DNA from: Raineyella sp044508675
Lineage (GTDB): Bacteria; Actinomycetota; Actinomycetes; Propionibacteriales; Propionibacteriaceae
Length of the DNA stretch: 64,000 nucleotides
Direction: 5' to 3'
NCBI GenBank assembly: GCA_044508675.1
Contig: JBIQHF010000007.1
Span: forward strand, 1 to 64,000
The stretch's first letter is position 1; each line of letters starts with the position of its first letter. Below, piece by piece: positions 7,578 through 17,230 of this stretch. Both the position numbers and the translations under genes were made by a program. A model generated the notes under the pieces. The model ran no database searches and had not been told where the DNA came from. It saw nothing but the letters and a program-made list of their open reading frames with translations.

Positions 7578-10500
7578 CTAGACACCGACGGGTTCGGGGG
7601 CGGGGGGACTGGCCTCGGCTTCGGCCGGCGGTGATCCCGGCCCCGTACGAGGCTTGGCGAAGCGCAGGTAGAGCGAAGGCACCACGAACAGGTTGAGCAA
7701 GGTGGAGGTGACCAGGCCGCCCAGGATCACCACGGCCATCGGATGCTCGATCTCGTGGCCAGGCAGGGAACCCATCACCACCAGTGGAACGAGCGCCAGG
7801 CCTGTCGCGAGCGTGGTCATCAGGATCGGAGACAGTCGTTCGGCCGCGCCGCGCAGGACCAGGTCGGGCCCGAACGTCTCGCCCTCGAACCGTTCTAGGT
7901 GTTGGCAGTGGTTGATCAGCAGGATGCCGTTGCGCGCGGCGATGCCCAGCACCGTCAGGAACCCGACGATGGAGCCCAGGGACAGCACGCCCCCGGTGAG
8001 CAGTGCGGCGAGCACGCCTCCGACCAGCGCCACCGGGAGGGTCAGCAGGACCAGGGTCGCCAGTCGCCAGCTCCCGAAGGCGGCCTGCAGCAGCAGGTAG
8101 ATGACGGCGATGGCGCCGGCGGCGAGGGTGAGCAGGCGTTGGGTTGCTGCTTGGCGCTCGTTGAACTCGCCGATCACCTCGACGTGGTAGCCGGGCGGCA
8201 GGTCCACCTGCTCCAGGCCGGCTTCCATCGTCGCCACCACGGAGGCGAGCTTGCCCTCCTCGACATTGGCCTCGATGTCGATGCGACGGGAGTTGTCGTC
8301 GCGCTCGATCACGTTCGGTGTCGGCTGTAGGGACACATCGGCGACGGTCTCCAGCGTGATTCGCTCGCCGCTGGGGGTGTCGATCGGCAGGGCGCGGATG
8401 CTCGACACGTCGGACCGGATGTTCTTCGGGCTCCAGACCTGGACGTCGTACGCCTTGCCGCCGCGATAGACGTCGCCGACCTCCTCACCGGAGACCAGGG
8501 TGGCCGCGGCGCGACGTACGTCGCCGGGTTTCAGTCCGTAGCGCTGCGCCGCCTCCAGGTCGACCGTGACCTCGATCTGGGGCACGTCGACCTGGAGCGA
8601 GACGTGCTCGTCGATGGCCCCGTCCGAATCCACGAAGATCTGCAGGATCTCGTCGGACTTCGTTCGCAGCACGTCCAGGTCGTCGCCGTACAGGCGGACG
8701 ACGACGGCGGTGCTGCCGCCGGTGAGGACCTCGCGGATGCGTTCCTTCAGGTAGGTCTGGACGTCCCGGTGGATGCCCGGGTAGCCCTCGACGACCTCCT
8801 GGACCCGCGCAAGGGTGGCGTCGTAGTCGACGGCGGGGTCGATGCTGATCCAGTTCTCGCCGAAGTTCACCCCCACGACCTCGTCGGCGGCGAACGCCTG
8901 GCCGATGTGGGCGCCGCAGTTGCGGACCCCCTCGATCTGGAGCAGCTCCCGGCAGCCTCGCTCACTGATCCGGTACTCCTCCTCGACCGAGGTGCCGGGT
9001 TGGGTGACCCAGTGCATCAGGAAGTCGCGTTCCTTGAAGTCCGGTAGCAGTGACTGGCCGAGCGTCGGGGTCACGACGGCACCGCCGAGGACCAGGACCC
9101 CGAACGCTGCGTACACCGGCCACGGACGCTTGATGATGCGACCCAGTGCCGGGATGTAGCCGCTCTTGAGCCAGCGGACCACCGGTGGTTCCCGGGGATT
9201 CAGCGGTGCGTTGCGCAGCAGGATGAGCGCCAGTGCCGGCGTGACGGTGAGCGCGACCACCATCGAGGAGAGCACGGCGAGCGTGTACGCGATGGCCAGC
9301 GGGCGGAAGAACGCGCCGGTCAGGCCTTGGAGGAAGAAGATCGGGACGGCGGCGGCGATGATGATGAGCGTCGCGTAGATGATCGGGCCCCGCACCTCCA
9401 GGGACGCCTCCAGGACCACCTTGGCCGGGGATCTGCCGGTGCTGGCGGCGCGTTCCTGGCGCATGCGTCGCACGATGTTCTCGATGTCGATGATGGCGTC
9501 GTCGACCACCACGCCGACGGCGATGACCAGGCCGGCGAGGATCATCACGTTGATCGAGCTGCCGGAAAGGTAGAGCACCAGGGCAGCGGTGACCAGCGAC
9601 AACGGGATCGCGATGATGCTGATCAGGGCGGTGCGCCACTGGAACAGGAACACGGCCAGCACCGCGATCACCAGCAACACGCCGAGCATCAGCGAGAAGG
9701 AGAGGTTGTTGAGGGACTCGTCGATGAAGCTGGCAGGTCGGAAGATCTCGGTGTCGATCTGGATGCCGCTCAGCCCGGGCTGCATCTCGGCGAGTGCGGC
9801 CTCGACCCCTTCGGTGACCTCGAGGGTGTTGCCCCAAGGCAGCTTCTCGACGATCAGCATCAGACCTTCGCCCTCGTTGATCACCGCGTCTCCGATGAGG
9901 GGCTGGTGGTCCTCGACGACATCGGCGACATCACCGAGGCGCAGCGCACCCTCGGGCCGCTCCTTGATGGTCACCTCCGCGAGCGTGGCCGGATCGGTGA
10001 TCGGCAGGACGTGCTGGATGCCGAGGCGCTGGTTGGGGGTCGTCACGTAGCCGCCGGTGCCGATCACGGCGCCGGTCGAGTACTGCAGCAGGCCGGCGTC
10101 CAGGGCGTCGGCGGTCACCGTCATGACCTCCTCCAGGGTGACTCCTTCGGCGGCCATCCGTTCGGGGTCGGCCTGGACCTGCAGCATCTGCAGCCGCTCG
10201 CCCCAGATGGCGACGTTGGCCACCCCCGGCACGCGCAGCAGGTGGGCGCGGATCTTCCAGTAGCTGATCATCGACATGTCGGTGAGCGAGTGCTCGTCCG
10301 AGGACAGGCCGATCTTCATCACCCGGCTGGTCGACGACAGCGGCTGCAGCATCACCGGCGGGGACGCCCAGGTGGGCAGGCTCGGGGTGGTGGTGGCGAT
10401 GCGTTCGGAGACGTGCTGGCGGGCGGTGAGCAGGTCGGTGCCCGGCTCGAAGATCAGCACGATGGAGGACAGGTCGCCGACGGACTTGGAGCGGATGTCC

Positions 10501-10736
10501 TCCAGGCCTTCCACGCCGTTGAGGGACTCCTCGAGCGGCACGGTCACCAGCTGTTCGACCTCGGCGGCGGTCAGGCCGATGCAGATCGTCTGGATCTCCA
10601 CCCGCGGCGGTGCGAACTCGGGGAACACGTCGACCGGCGCCGAGCGCAACTGGATGCCGCCGAAGATCAGCAGGCCCATGGCCAGGGTGAGCACGAGGGT
10701 CCGGAACTGGAGGCTGAACCCGATGATGCGGCGCAT
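7578..10736 (-). CDS. RND efflux permease, CzcA/CusA-like (intact proton relay)
   Basis: A 1052-residue RND-superfamily permease with N-terminal helix, a large porter domain, 'PVDVFPEFAPPRVEIQT' after TM1, and the internal repeat typical of the family. TM4 carries 'VVDDAIIDIENIVRR', with the acidic residues that form the proton pathway in heavy-metal-type (HME) members. Members export metal ions or small molecules using the proton gradient. It is the last gene of a three-gene unit: its ATG (10734-10736) lies 1 bp before the lipoprotein stop codon. The metal or drug specificity cannot be read. As no outer membrane is expected in this organism, it likely works with the lipoprotein and the second permease only. 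Confidence 0.9.
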   Translation of the reverse strand: MRRIIGFSLQFRTLVLTLAMGLLIFGGIQLRSAPVDVFPEFAPPRVEIQTICIGLTAAEVEQLVTVPLEESLNGVEGLEDIRSKSVGDLSSIVLIFEPGTDLLTARQHVSERIATTTPSLPTWASPPVMLQPLSSTSRVMKIGLSSDEHSLTDMSMISYWKIRAHLLRVPGVANVAIWGERLQMLQVQADPERMAAEGVTLEEVMTVTADALDAGLLQYSTGAVIGTGGYVTTPNQRLGIQHVLPITDPATLAEVTIKERPEGALRLGDVADVVEDHQPLIGDAVINEGEGLMLIVEKLPWGNTLEVTEGVEAALAEMQPGLSGIQIDTEIFRPASFIDESLNNLSFSLMLGVLLVIAVLAVFLFQWRTALISIIAIPLSLVTAALVLYLSGSSINVMILAGLVIAVGVVVDDAIIDIENIVRRMRQERAASTGRSPAKVVLEASLEVRGPIIYATLIIIAAAVPIFFLQGLTGAFFRPLAIAYTLAVLSSMVVALTVTPALALILLRNAPLNPREPPVVRWLKSGYIPALGRIIKRPWPVYAAFGVLVLGGAVVTPTLGQSLLPDFKERDFLMHWVTQPGTSVEEEYRISERGCRELLQIEGVRNCGAHIGQAFAADEVVGVNFGENWISIDPAVDYDATLARVQEVVEGYPGIHRDVQTYLKERIREVLTGGSTAVVVRLYGDDLDVLRTKSDEILQIFVDSDGAIDEHVSLQVDVPQIEVTVDLEAAQRYGLKPGDVRRAAATLVSGEEVGDVYRGGKAYDVQVWSPKNIRSDVSSIRALPIDTPSGERITLETVADVSLQPTPNVIERDDNSRRIDIEANVEEGKLASVVATMEAGLEQVDLPPGYHVEVIGEFNERQAATQRLLTLAAGAIAVIYLLLQAAFGSWRLATLVLLTLPVALVGGVLAALLTGGVLSLGSIVGFLTVLGIAARNGILLINHCQHLERFEGETFGPDLVLRGAAERLSPILMTTLATGLALVPLVVMGSLPGHEIEHPMAVVILGGLVTSTLLNLFVVPSLYLRFAKPRTGPGSPPAEAEASPPAPEPVGV

Positions 10737-10737
10737 G

Positions 10738-11190
10738 TCAGTGACCTGTGTCGAATTCCGCGCCGTACAGTTCGGCCGTACCCAGGGTCACCACTGCGGT
10801 ACCGGCCGCCGGGCCCGCGGACAGGTGGACGGTGTCACCCTCGATGCGCTGCACGTCGACGGCGGCCCGTACGTAGTCGTGCCCCTCCGGGTTGGTGTAG
10901 ACCCAGGTGTCCCCGCCGTGGTCGTAGATCAGCGCGGCGTACGGGATGGTCAGCCCGCCATCGGGCCCGTCCTGGACCGGGACGGTGGTCAGCCCGAGCC
11001 GCTCCACGGCCTCCGGGGTGAGCGTCAGCCGGGACAGGTCGGCGTCGATCTTCTCCAGGACCGCGGCCTGGGGAGTGGCACTTCCTCCGGGAGCGGCGGC
11101 GGAGCCGGCGCAGCCGGCCAGCGCCAGGGCCGCTCCGGTCAGGACCAGCGCGGCGATCCCTCGCCGCAACCTCGATGGTGTCTCGTTCAT
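10738..11190 (-). CDS. Lipoprotein between two RND permeases (adaptor-like)
   Basis: A 150-residue protein with a signal peptide ending in lipobox 'ALAGC' (Cys27). The rest ('LTIPYAALIYDHGGDTWVYT', 'GTAVVTLGTAELYG') resembles the beta-barrel and membrane-proximal end of CzcB/HlyD-type periplasmic adaptors ('VPxxAV ... WVYV'), without the long coiled-coil hairpin those need to reach an outer-membrane channel. That fits a monoderm version of the adaptor. It is separated from both permease genes by only a few bases, so the three are almost certainly one operon. Confidence 0.75.
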   Translation of the reverse strand: MNETPSRLRRGIAALVLTGAALALAGCAGSAAAPGGSATPQAAVLEKIDADLSRLTLTPEAVERLGLTTVPVQDGPDGGLTIPYAALIYDHGGDTWVYTNPEGHDYVRAAVDVQRIEGDTVHLSAGPAAGTAVVTLGTAELYGAEFDTGH

Positions 11191-11194
11191 GACG

Positions 11195-14100
11195 TCACTG
11201 CCTCCACTCCGGGACCGGCGCGTTCAGGTTCACAAGGGAGCTCTCCGCGGCTGTCCGGCCGCCCCAGGCGACGACGAGCAGCGGAAGCACGATCAGCGTG
11301 GTGAGCAGGGTGGTCAACCCGCCACCCCAGACCACGGCGGCCACCGGGACCAGCATCTCCGCCCCGACCGGGCCCCCGAAGAACGCGGGCGGCGCGAGCA
11401 GGGCGACCGAGGCCAGCAGGGCCCAGACGGCCGGACGGATCCGGGTCGCCGCGGCCGACCACATCGCCCTTGCCGGCGAGGTGTCCGGGTCGGCGGCGAG
11501 CAGGGTCTGTTGGGCGCCGATCAGCAGGCCGGCCTCCCGGGTGGCGAAGGCGAGGATCGGCACCAGGGCGACCAGCAGGACCAGCGAGTCCAGACCGCCG
11601 GCCAGCACCGCGTCGAGCAGGCCACCGGCCAGAGCCAGCGGCAGGGTCAGGAGCACGGTCCCGGCCAGCCGCCACGACCCGAGCATGGTCTGCAGCAGGA
11701 CCAGGATGACCACGGCCACGGCCGGGGACAACCACCACTTCAGGTGCCCCGCCGACTGCTGCTCGGCGTACTGCGGGGGGATCGCCGCGTGGTACTCGAC
11801 CGGGAAGTCGACCGTCGCCAGTGCTGCCCGTACGTCGGCCTCGACCTCGGAGAGTCGCCGGCCCTCGACCCCGGCGTTCACGTTGACGCGCCGCAGTGTG
11901 TCGTCGTGTCGGATCACCGCCAGGTTCGGGCTGACACGGACGTCGGCGACGTCACCGAGGCGGGCATGGCCGCCGCTGGGGGTGTTGATGACCAGGTCCT
12001 GGACATTGTTGATGCTGGCGCGGGTGTCGTCGGTGCCCTTGACGATGACCTGGAAGATCTTCTGCTGCTCGAACATGTAGCCGACCTCCATGCCCTGCAG
12101 CACGGTGGCGGTGGCGCGGCGTACGTCGCCCGGTTTGATCCCGGCTTCCTTGGCAGCCTCCAGGTCGACCTCGATCTCGACGATCGGCTGCACCGGGTCC
12201 TGTTCGACCGTTGGGTCGACCAGACCGTCGACGCCGGCCAGGGCCGCCTGGACCTCGGCCGCCTTGTCGCGGAGGATGTCGTGCTCGATGCCGTACACCC
12301 GGACCTGGAAGGTACGGTCGTCGTTGACGCGTACGCGCTCCAGTTGGCGTTCGGGGTAGGACATCACGCGGTTCGTGAGGCCGGGGTAGCCGTTGATGGT
12401 GTCCTGGACCGACTGCTTGACCGCGCTGTACTCCGCACCGTCGGCAAGGGTGATCCAGATCTCGCTGGCGTTCACGTCGACCGAGGTGTCGGAGGTGATG
12501 GCCCGGCCGACATGTCCGGCGACGTCGACCACGCCATCCAGCGTGCGCACTTCGTCGGCGGCGCGGCCGGTGATCCGGAGCATCTCCTCATGCGAGGTGC
12601 CGGGGGTGGCGTCCAGCTCGATCAGGAGCGAGCGGTCGGCCACCGAGGCGAGCACGGGTTTGTCCGCGGTCGCCAGCGGGACTATCCCGACGGCGACGAC
12701 CCCGAGCGCCACGGCGGCCAGGGCGCCGACCCAGCCGGCGCGTCGACCGGAGGCCCGCTCCAGGGCTCCGGTGTACCGGGCCTTGAGAGCGGTCAGTGAA
12801 GCCCGTTCGGTCGGTACCTCCTCATCGTGGGATCGAGGCAGCAGCAGGCTGGCGAGGGTCGGGGTGAGGGTGAGCCCGACGACCATCCCGACCGCGAGGG
12901 CGAGCAGATAGGTGAGGGCCACCGGACGCAGGACCTGCCCATCGAGGCCCGGCACCAGGAAGGTCGGGGCCACGGCGACCGCGGAGACGATCGCACCGAA
13001 GAGCACCGGGACCCGGGAGCGTCGCATGGCGGTCGACAGGATCCCGATCCGCTTGTCGGTCGCTGTGGCGGTCGCAGTCGTGACGGTCGCCGGGGCGACA
13101 TCCGTCGGCGTGTCGGGTGTCGCCCGTCGGGCCCTCGCCCGGTCGTGCAGGGAGTCGAGGTCGGCGACCGCGTCGCCGACGATAACCGTGAGGGCGAGCG
13201 CAAGACCTATCAGGGTCATCGTGTTCAGCACTGCGCCGGTCGCAGCCAGGATCAGCGCCGTCGCGGTGCCGGACAGCAGGAGGGCGGCGGCGCCGATGAC
13301 CGCGTGCCGCCAGGACCCGAGACCCAGACCGATCACCACCGCGGCCAGGACCAACCCGGCCAGAGCCGCCCAGCCGAGCTGGGTGACCGCGCTCTCCAGG
13401 AACGACGCCGGCCGGAAGACGGTGGTCTTGACGTTGATCCCCTCCAGGCCGGGACCGAGGTCCTCCATCACCTTCTCGACATCGCTGGTGACCTCCAGCA
13501 CGTCGGCCTCGGGGAACTTTTCGATGACGAGCAACAGGCCGGGGTTGTCGCCGGTGACCGCGTCACCGATCAGTGGCTGGTGGTGCTCCTGCAGCGTCGC
13601 GACGTCGGCGAGCGTGAGCCCGGACTCGTTCCCCTCGATGGCGATCCTGCCCAGATCCTCGGGCGTCTTGATCGGCAGGACGTGCTGGACGCCGAGGCGC
13701 TGGTTGGGCGACTCGATGAAGCCGCCGGTGCCGGGCGTCGACGCCTCGAGGAAGCTCAGAGGCGAGACCCACACCGCGTTGCCGGTCGACGCGACGACGT
13801 CGTCCAGGCTGACCCCGGCCTGCTCGAGCCGCTGCGGATCGACCTGGACCTGGAGCTGCTGCTCGCGCTGGCCCCACGTCGACACGTTGGCGACGCCAGG
13901 GACACCCATCAGGGCCGGCTTGACCGTCCAGCGGGCCAGCACCGACATGTCGATGGCCGAGACGTCCTCGGAGCTGAGCTGGATCATCATGAGGCGGCTC
14001 GAAGAGGACTTCGGTTGCATCAGCACCGGGGGAGTCGAGACGTTCGGCAGCGCGAAGGCCTGGGTGAGGCGCTCGGCGACGAGTTGCCGGGCGCGCAATA

Positions 14101-14410
14101 TGTCGGTACCAGGCTCGAAGACCAGCTCGATCGACGACAGCCCGGGCACCGAGACCGAACGGATCTCGTCCAGCCAGGCGACGCCGTTGAGCAGGTCAGC
14201 CTCCATGGGGCTGGTGATGAGCTGCTCGACCTCTTCGGCCGACAGGCCGAGAGCCTCGGTCTGGATCTCGACGTGCGGTGGTGCGAACTCAGGAAGGTTG
14301 TCGACCGAGGCCGAGGGCAGGGTGACGATTCCCCCCGCCAGCACTCCCACGGCGACCGCTGCCACCAGAAGTCGGAATCGCAAGCTCCATTGGACCAGCC
14401 ACGAGATCAT
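11195..14410 (-). CDS. RND efflux permease, CzcA-like with degenerate TM4 relay
   Basis: A 1071-residue RND permease clearly homologous to the other one in this operon ('DNLPEFAPPHVEIQT', 'SPNQRLGVQHVLPI'). In TM4, where the partner has 'VDDAIIDIEN', this protein has 'VGDAVADLDS': the first Asp is Gly, and Glu-Asn became Asp-Ser. An insert rich in Thr/Ala ('ATVTTATATAT') follows TM4. The loss suggests that this subunit does not carry protons well and works as the non-pumping partner in a hetero-oligomer, as in MdtBC-type pumps (inference). It is the first gene of the operon; ATG at 14410 is preceded by 'AAGGATGCGAG'. Confidence 0.88.
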   Translation of the reverse strand: MISWLVQWSLRFRLLVAAVAVGVLAGGIVTLPSASVDNLPEFAPPHVEIQTEALGLSAEEVEQLITSPMEADLLNGVAWLDEIRSVSVPGLSSIELVFEPGTDILRARQLVAERLTQAFALPNVSTPPVLMQPKSSSSRLMMIQLSSEDVSAIDMSVLARWTVKPALMGVPGVANVSTWGQREQQLQVQVDPQRLEQAGVSLDDVVASTGNAVWVSPLSFLEASTPGTGGFIESPNQRLGVQHVLPIKTPEDLGRIAIEGNESGLTLADVATLQEHHQPLIGDAVTGDNPGLLLVIEKFPEADVLEVTSDVEKVMEDLGPGLEGINVKTTVFRPASFLESAVTQLGWAALAGLVLAAVVIGLGLGSWRHAVIGAAALLLSGTATALILAATGAVLNTMTLIGLALALTVIVGDAVADLDSLHDRARARRATPDTPTDVAPATVTTATATATDKRIGILSTAMRRSRVPVLFGAIVSAVAVAPTFLVPGLDGQVLRPVALTYLLALAVGMVVGLTLTPTLASLLLPRSHDEEVPTERASLTALKARYTGALERASGRRAGWVGALAAVALGVVAVGIVPLATADKPVLASVADRSLLIELDATPGTSHEEMLRITGRAADEVRTLDGVVDVAGHVGRAITSDTSVDVNASEIWITLADGAEYSAVKQSVQDTINGYPGLTNRVMSYPERQLERVRVNDDRTFQVRVYGIEHDILRDKAAEVQAALAGVDGLVDPTVEQDPVQPIVEIEVDLEAAKEAGIKPGDVRRATATVLQGMEVGYMFEQQKIFQVIVKGTDDTRASINNVQDLVINTPSGGHARLGDVADVRVSPNLAVIRHDDTLRRVNVNAGVEGRRLSEVEADVRAALATVDFPVEYHAAIPPQYAEQQSAGHLKWWLSPAVAVVILVLLQTMLGSWRLAGTVLLTLPLALAGGLLDAVLAGGLDSLVLLVALVPILAFATREAGLLIGAQQTLLAADPDTSPARAMWSAAATRIRPAVWALLASVALLAPPAFFGGPVGAEMLVPVAAVVWGGGLTTLLTTLIVLPLLVVAWGGRTAAESSLVNLNAPVPEWRQ

Positions 14411-14741
14411 CTCGCATCCTTACGCCCATATCGAATGCGCGCGCAGCAATCCGGCTGTCGGCACATTCGACCCCTCGCACAGCATTGTGCGCAGATCCCG
14501 TGGATCTGTTTTTGCAGGCGCCAGCCGTCAAAAGAATGGCCGGCCGACGTCATATCCGTGGGCCCAGAACATCTGTGGGGACCGGAATAAATATTGGCCT
14601 CAGTATGTCATGGGTCACATTCTGTTCACAACGCCTGCACAGGGTCCTCTTAGCTCGACGTCGAAACTGGACGACCCATGAAGCCGGAGCCGGCACCGTC
14701 CGCGTGGCAACGCCACGGATCCGGACCCGTACGCTGGTCCC
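14411..14741. promoter_or_regulatory. Divergent promoter region between RND and esterase operons
   Basis: A 331-bp gene-free interval, clearly richer in A+T than its surroundings around 14580-14640. It must hold the promoters of both divergent operons. On the minus strand a possible -35 TTGTGA and -10 CATACT are spaced by 18 bp within 14601-14630. 'TCACA' occurs twice, 11 bp apart, near 14615-14630. A 6-bp hairpin CGTGGC-AAC-GCCACG lies at 14703-14717, in the leader of the esterase gene. None of these is proven. No small ORF worth naming was seen. Confidence 0.4.
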
Positions 14742-15779
14742 ATGAGTAGCCAGGGCAGCCCGGAGCCTCTGCCGGTGGGCAGGCTGACCCGGGCCGTCCT
14801 GGGCCTGTTCGCCGCACCGCGGCTCAATATGCGGGAGGACTACGAGAAGGTCCGGCGCGCGCAGCGGGCGCTGACCCGCACCCCCCGCGACCCCTACCGG
14901 ATCCTCGACCAGGCGGTCCGCGCCGACGACGGCCGCGAGATCCCGGTTCGGATCTTCCTGCCCAGGAGCCGGTCCCGCCCGGGCGTGCTGCTGTTCTTCC
15001 ATGGCGGCGGCTGGGTCACCGGAGACATCGACACGTACACCGCGACCTGCCGGACGATGGCGGACCGGACCGGGCAGGTGGTCTGCTCCGTCGACTACCG
15101 GCTCGCACCCGAGTATCCGCACCCGGCCGGCCTGGACGACTGCCTCCGGGTGGTCGAGGCGATCCTGGACCGACCGACCATCGCCGACGCCACCGGTCCC
15201 GAACAGGTCACCCTGATCGGCGACTCCGCCGGCGGGAACCTCGCCGCAGCGGTCTGCCTGGCGCTGCGTGAGCGGGGTCGTACGCTGCCCGGCGCTCAGG
15301 TCCTGCTGTACCCGGTGACCCAGTGGGACCACGACCCGCGCACCTCGCCGTACCCGTCGGTGGGGGAGTACGGCACCGGGCTGCGGCTCACGTCGCAGGA
15401 AGTCCGCGACTACCTGGCCATGTACCAGCCCGACCCGTCGCTGCGCACGACGCCTCTGGTCTCGCCGCTGGCCGCCGAGGACCTGTCCGGCCAACCGCGC
15501 ACCCTGATCATCACCGCCGGGCTGGACCTGCTGCGCGACGAGGGGGAGGCATACGGTCGGGCGCTGCGGCAGGCGGGAACCCCGACCCGGATCGAACGGA
15601 TCGACGGGGCGCTCCACGGGTTCATCACCTGGCCGCGGTTCGCCCGCCCGGTGGTGGCCGCGTACGACCACATCACCTCGTTCCTGTCCGGCGACCTGGC
15701 CGACAGCCGCCCGCTGGAGGCGACAAGCGGTGGCGAGCCGGCCGACCGGGTCGACCGAGCCGAAAGGGTGGACCGGTGA
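14742..15779 (+). CDS. Alpha/beta hydrolase of hormone-sensitive-lipase type
   Basis: A 345-residue esterase. The oxyanion motif 'HGGGW' starts at His87, the nucleophile Ser162 is in 'GDSAGGN', and an Asp ('LDLLRDE') and His ('GALHGF') complete the triad in the C-terminal third. These are the HSL/GDSAGG-family signatures, a group that hydrolyses short-chain acyl esters. It is the first gene of a tight trio: its stop overlaps the GTG start of the acyltransferase. The substrate is probably a product or precursor of that acyltransferase (inference). Confidence 0.88.
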   Translation: MSSQGSPEPLPVGRLTRAVLGLFAAPRLNMREDYEKVRRAQRALTRTPRDPYRILDQAVRADDGREIPVRIFLPRSRSRPGVLLFFHGGGWVTGDIDTYTATCRTMADRTGQVVCSVDYRLAPEYPHPAGLDDCLRVVEAILDRPTIADATGPEQVTLIGDSAGGNLAAAVCLALRERGRTLPGAQVLLYPVTQWDHDPRTSPYPSVGEYGTGLRLTSQEVRDYLAMYQPDPSLRTTPLVSPLAAEDLSGQPRTLIITAGLDLLRDEGEAYGRALRQAGTPTRIERIDGALHGFITWPRFARPVVAAYDHITSFLSGDLADSRPLEATSGGEPADRVDRAERVDR

Positions 15780-17230
15780 CCCTGACCCACCCGCCGGCCC
15801 GGCGGCGATCACACTCGGTTGGCCACCAGCCCTGGGTCCGGCTCGACAACGCCGCCAACATCTTCCTGGCCGCCCGCAACGAAGTGGACACCAAGGTGTT
15901 CCGGCTGATCGCCGAGCTGGACGAGCCGATCGATCCCGGCGTCCTGCAACAGGCTCTGGACCGGGTCTACGCGCAGTACCCGCTGTTCCGTGCGGTGCTG
16001 AGGCGCGGGGTCTTCTGGTACTACCTGCAGCAGTCCGACCACCATCCGGTGATCGCGGAGGACATCGGCCCGTCCGTCTCCCACCTGTACCGCCACGACA
16101 GCCGGGAGCTGCTGTTCCGCGTCCTGTACCGGGGGTGCCGGATCTCGCTGGAGCTGTTCCATGCGCTCACCGACGGCACCGGGGCACTGTGGTTCTTCCA
16201 GGACCTGCTGACCGAGTACGTCGGGCTGCGCCACCCCGAGGAGTTCGAGGTCGCCCGACCGGTTCCCTCGGGGGTGAAGCAGGAGTTCGCGGTGGACGCG
16301 TTCACCCACTGGTTCCGGGCCGGTACCGGCAAGGTCCCGTTCGTCGAGGATGCGACACCCGCGGTCGAGTCCGTGGACGTACGGTCCGCCGAGCAGAGCG
16401 CGGCAGCCCAGAACGACCAGACAGCCGTACGGGCACCGCGCGGCGGCCGCGTGGTCCGGGTCCGCGGCACGCCCACCCCGGACCTGCGCACCCGGGTGGT
16501 CGAACTGTCGATGCCGGTCCGGCCGATGCTTGCCCTGGCCCGGGTCGAGAAGGTGTCGTTGACCACCTACCTGATCGCCGTGTTCCTCGAGTCGCTGCGC
16601 ACGGCCCGCCCCCTGGGGCGGGCCCGGACGATGACCGTGTCGGTCCCGGTGAACCTGCGCCAGTTCTTCCCGACCGATTCGGGCCGCAACTTCTTCGCCA
16701 CCACCCGGCTCGAGCACACGTACGGAGTGGATGCCGAGGCCGACACGCTCGGCGCCGTCTGCCGGGACCTGCAGGCCCAGTTCCAGCGGCAGCTGACCCG
16801 CCAGAGCCTGCAGGCCAAGATCGGACGCCTGGTGAGCTTCGAGCGCAATCCGGTGCTGCGGGTGATTCCCCGCCCGCTGAAGGACCTGCTGCTGGGGGCG
16901 GTGAACCGCTACGCCAACCGGGGGATCACCGTGGCGATCTCCAACCTCGGCCGGGTCACCCTCCCCACGCCGGTCGAGCGCCACGTGGGCCGGCTCTACT
17001 TCCACGTCTCGGCCGTCCGGCCCCAGTTCTGCGCCATCAGCCACGGCGACCGGCTCACCGTTTCGTTCACCAGCCCGTACGTGGAGACCGACTACCACGC
17101 CGCGTTCGTCCGCCACCTGACCGGACAGGGCATCCCGGTCACGGTCAACGCCAGCCGGGTGACGCCGGCCGAGCTCACCGGCTCCGGCGTCACCGGCCAG
17201 GACACCCCCGGCTCGGCGGTGGCCCGATGA
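15776..17230 (+). CDS. Condensation-domain / alcohol-acetyltransferase-like acyltransferase
   Basis: A 484-residue protein with CoA-dependent-acyltransferase fold. The catalytic motif is 'HALTDG' (residues 129-134; general form HxxxDG), and the C-terminal half has 'VPVNLRQFFP' and 'ISNLGRVTLP', typical of condensation and alcohol-acetyltransferase-like domains. It stands alone, without adenylation or carrier domains, so it is not an NRPS module; it more likely esterifies an alcohol or lipid. GTG 15776 was chosen because it overlaps the esterase stop by 4 bp and gives the natural N-terminus; sequence upstream in frame belongs to the esterase. Its stop overlaps the next gene by 4 bp. Confidence 0.8.
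   Translation: MTLTHPPARRRSHSVGHQPWVRLDNAANIFLAARNEVDTKVFRLIAELDEPIDPGVLQQALDRVYAQYPLFRAVLRRGVFWYYLQQSDHHPVIAEDIGPSVSHLYRHDSRELLFRVLYRGCRISLELFHALTDGTGALWFFQDLLTEYVGLRHPEEFEVARPVPSGVKQEFAVDAFTHWFRAGTGKVPFVEDATPAVESVDVRSAEQSAAAQNDQTAVRAPRGGRVVRVRGTPTPDLRTRVVELSMPVRPMLALARVEKVSLTTYLIAVFLESLRTARPLGRARTMTVSVPVNLRQFFPTDSGRNFFATTRLEHTYGVDAEADTLGAVCRDLQAQFQRQLTRQSLQAKIGRLVSFERNPVLRVIPRPLKDLLLGAVNRYANRGITVAISNLGRVTLPTPVERHVGRLYFHVSAVRPQFCAISHGDRLTVSFTSPYVETDYHAAFVRHLTGQGIPVTVNASRVTPAELTGSGVTGQDTPGSAVAR

Noticed and set aside
7578..14410. Long open frames on the plus strand opposite the RND genes
   Set aside because: They are Gln/Asp/His/Gly-rich mirror frames produced by GC-rich codon usage, without motifs or start sites.
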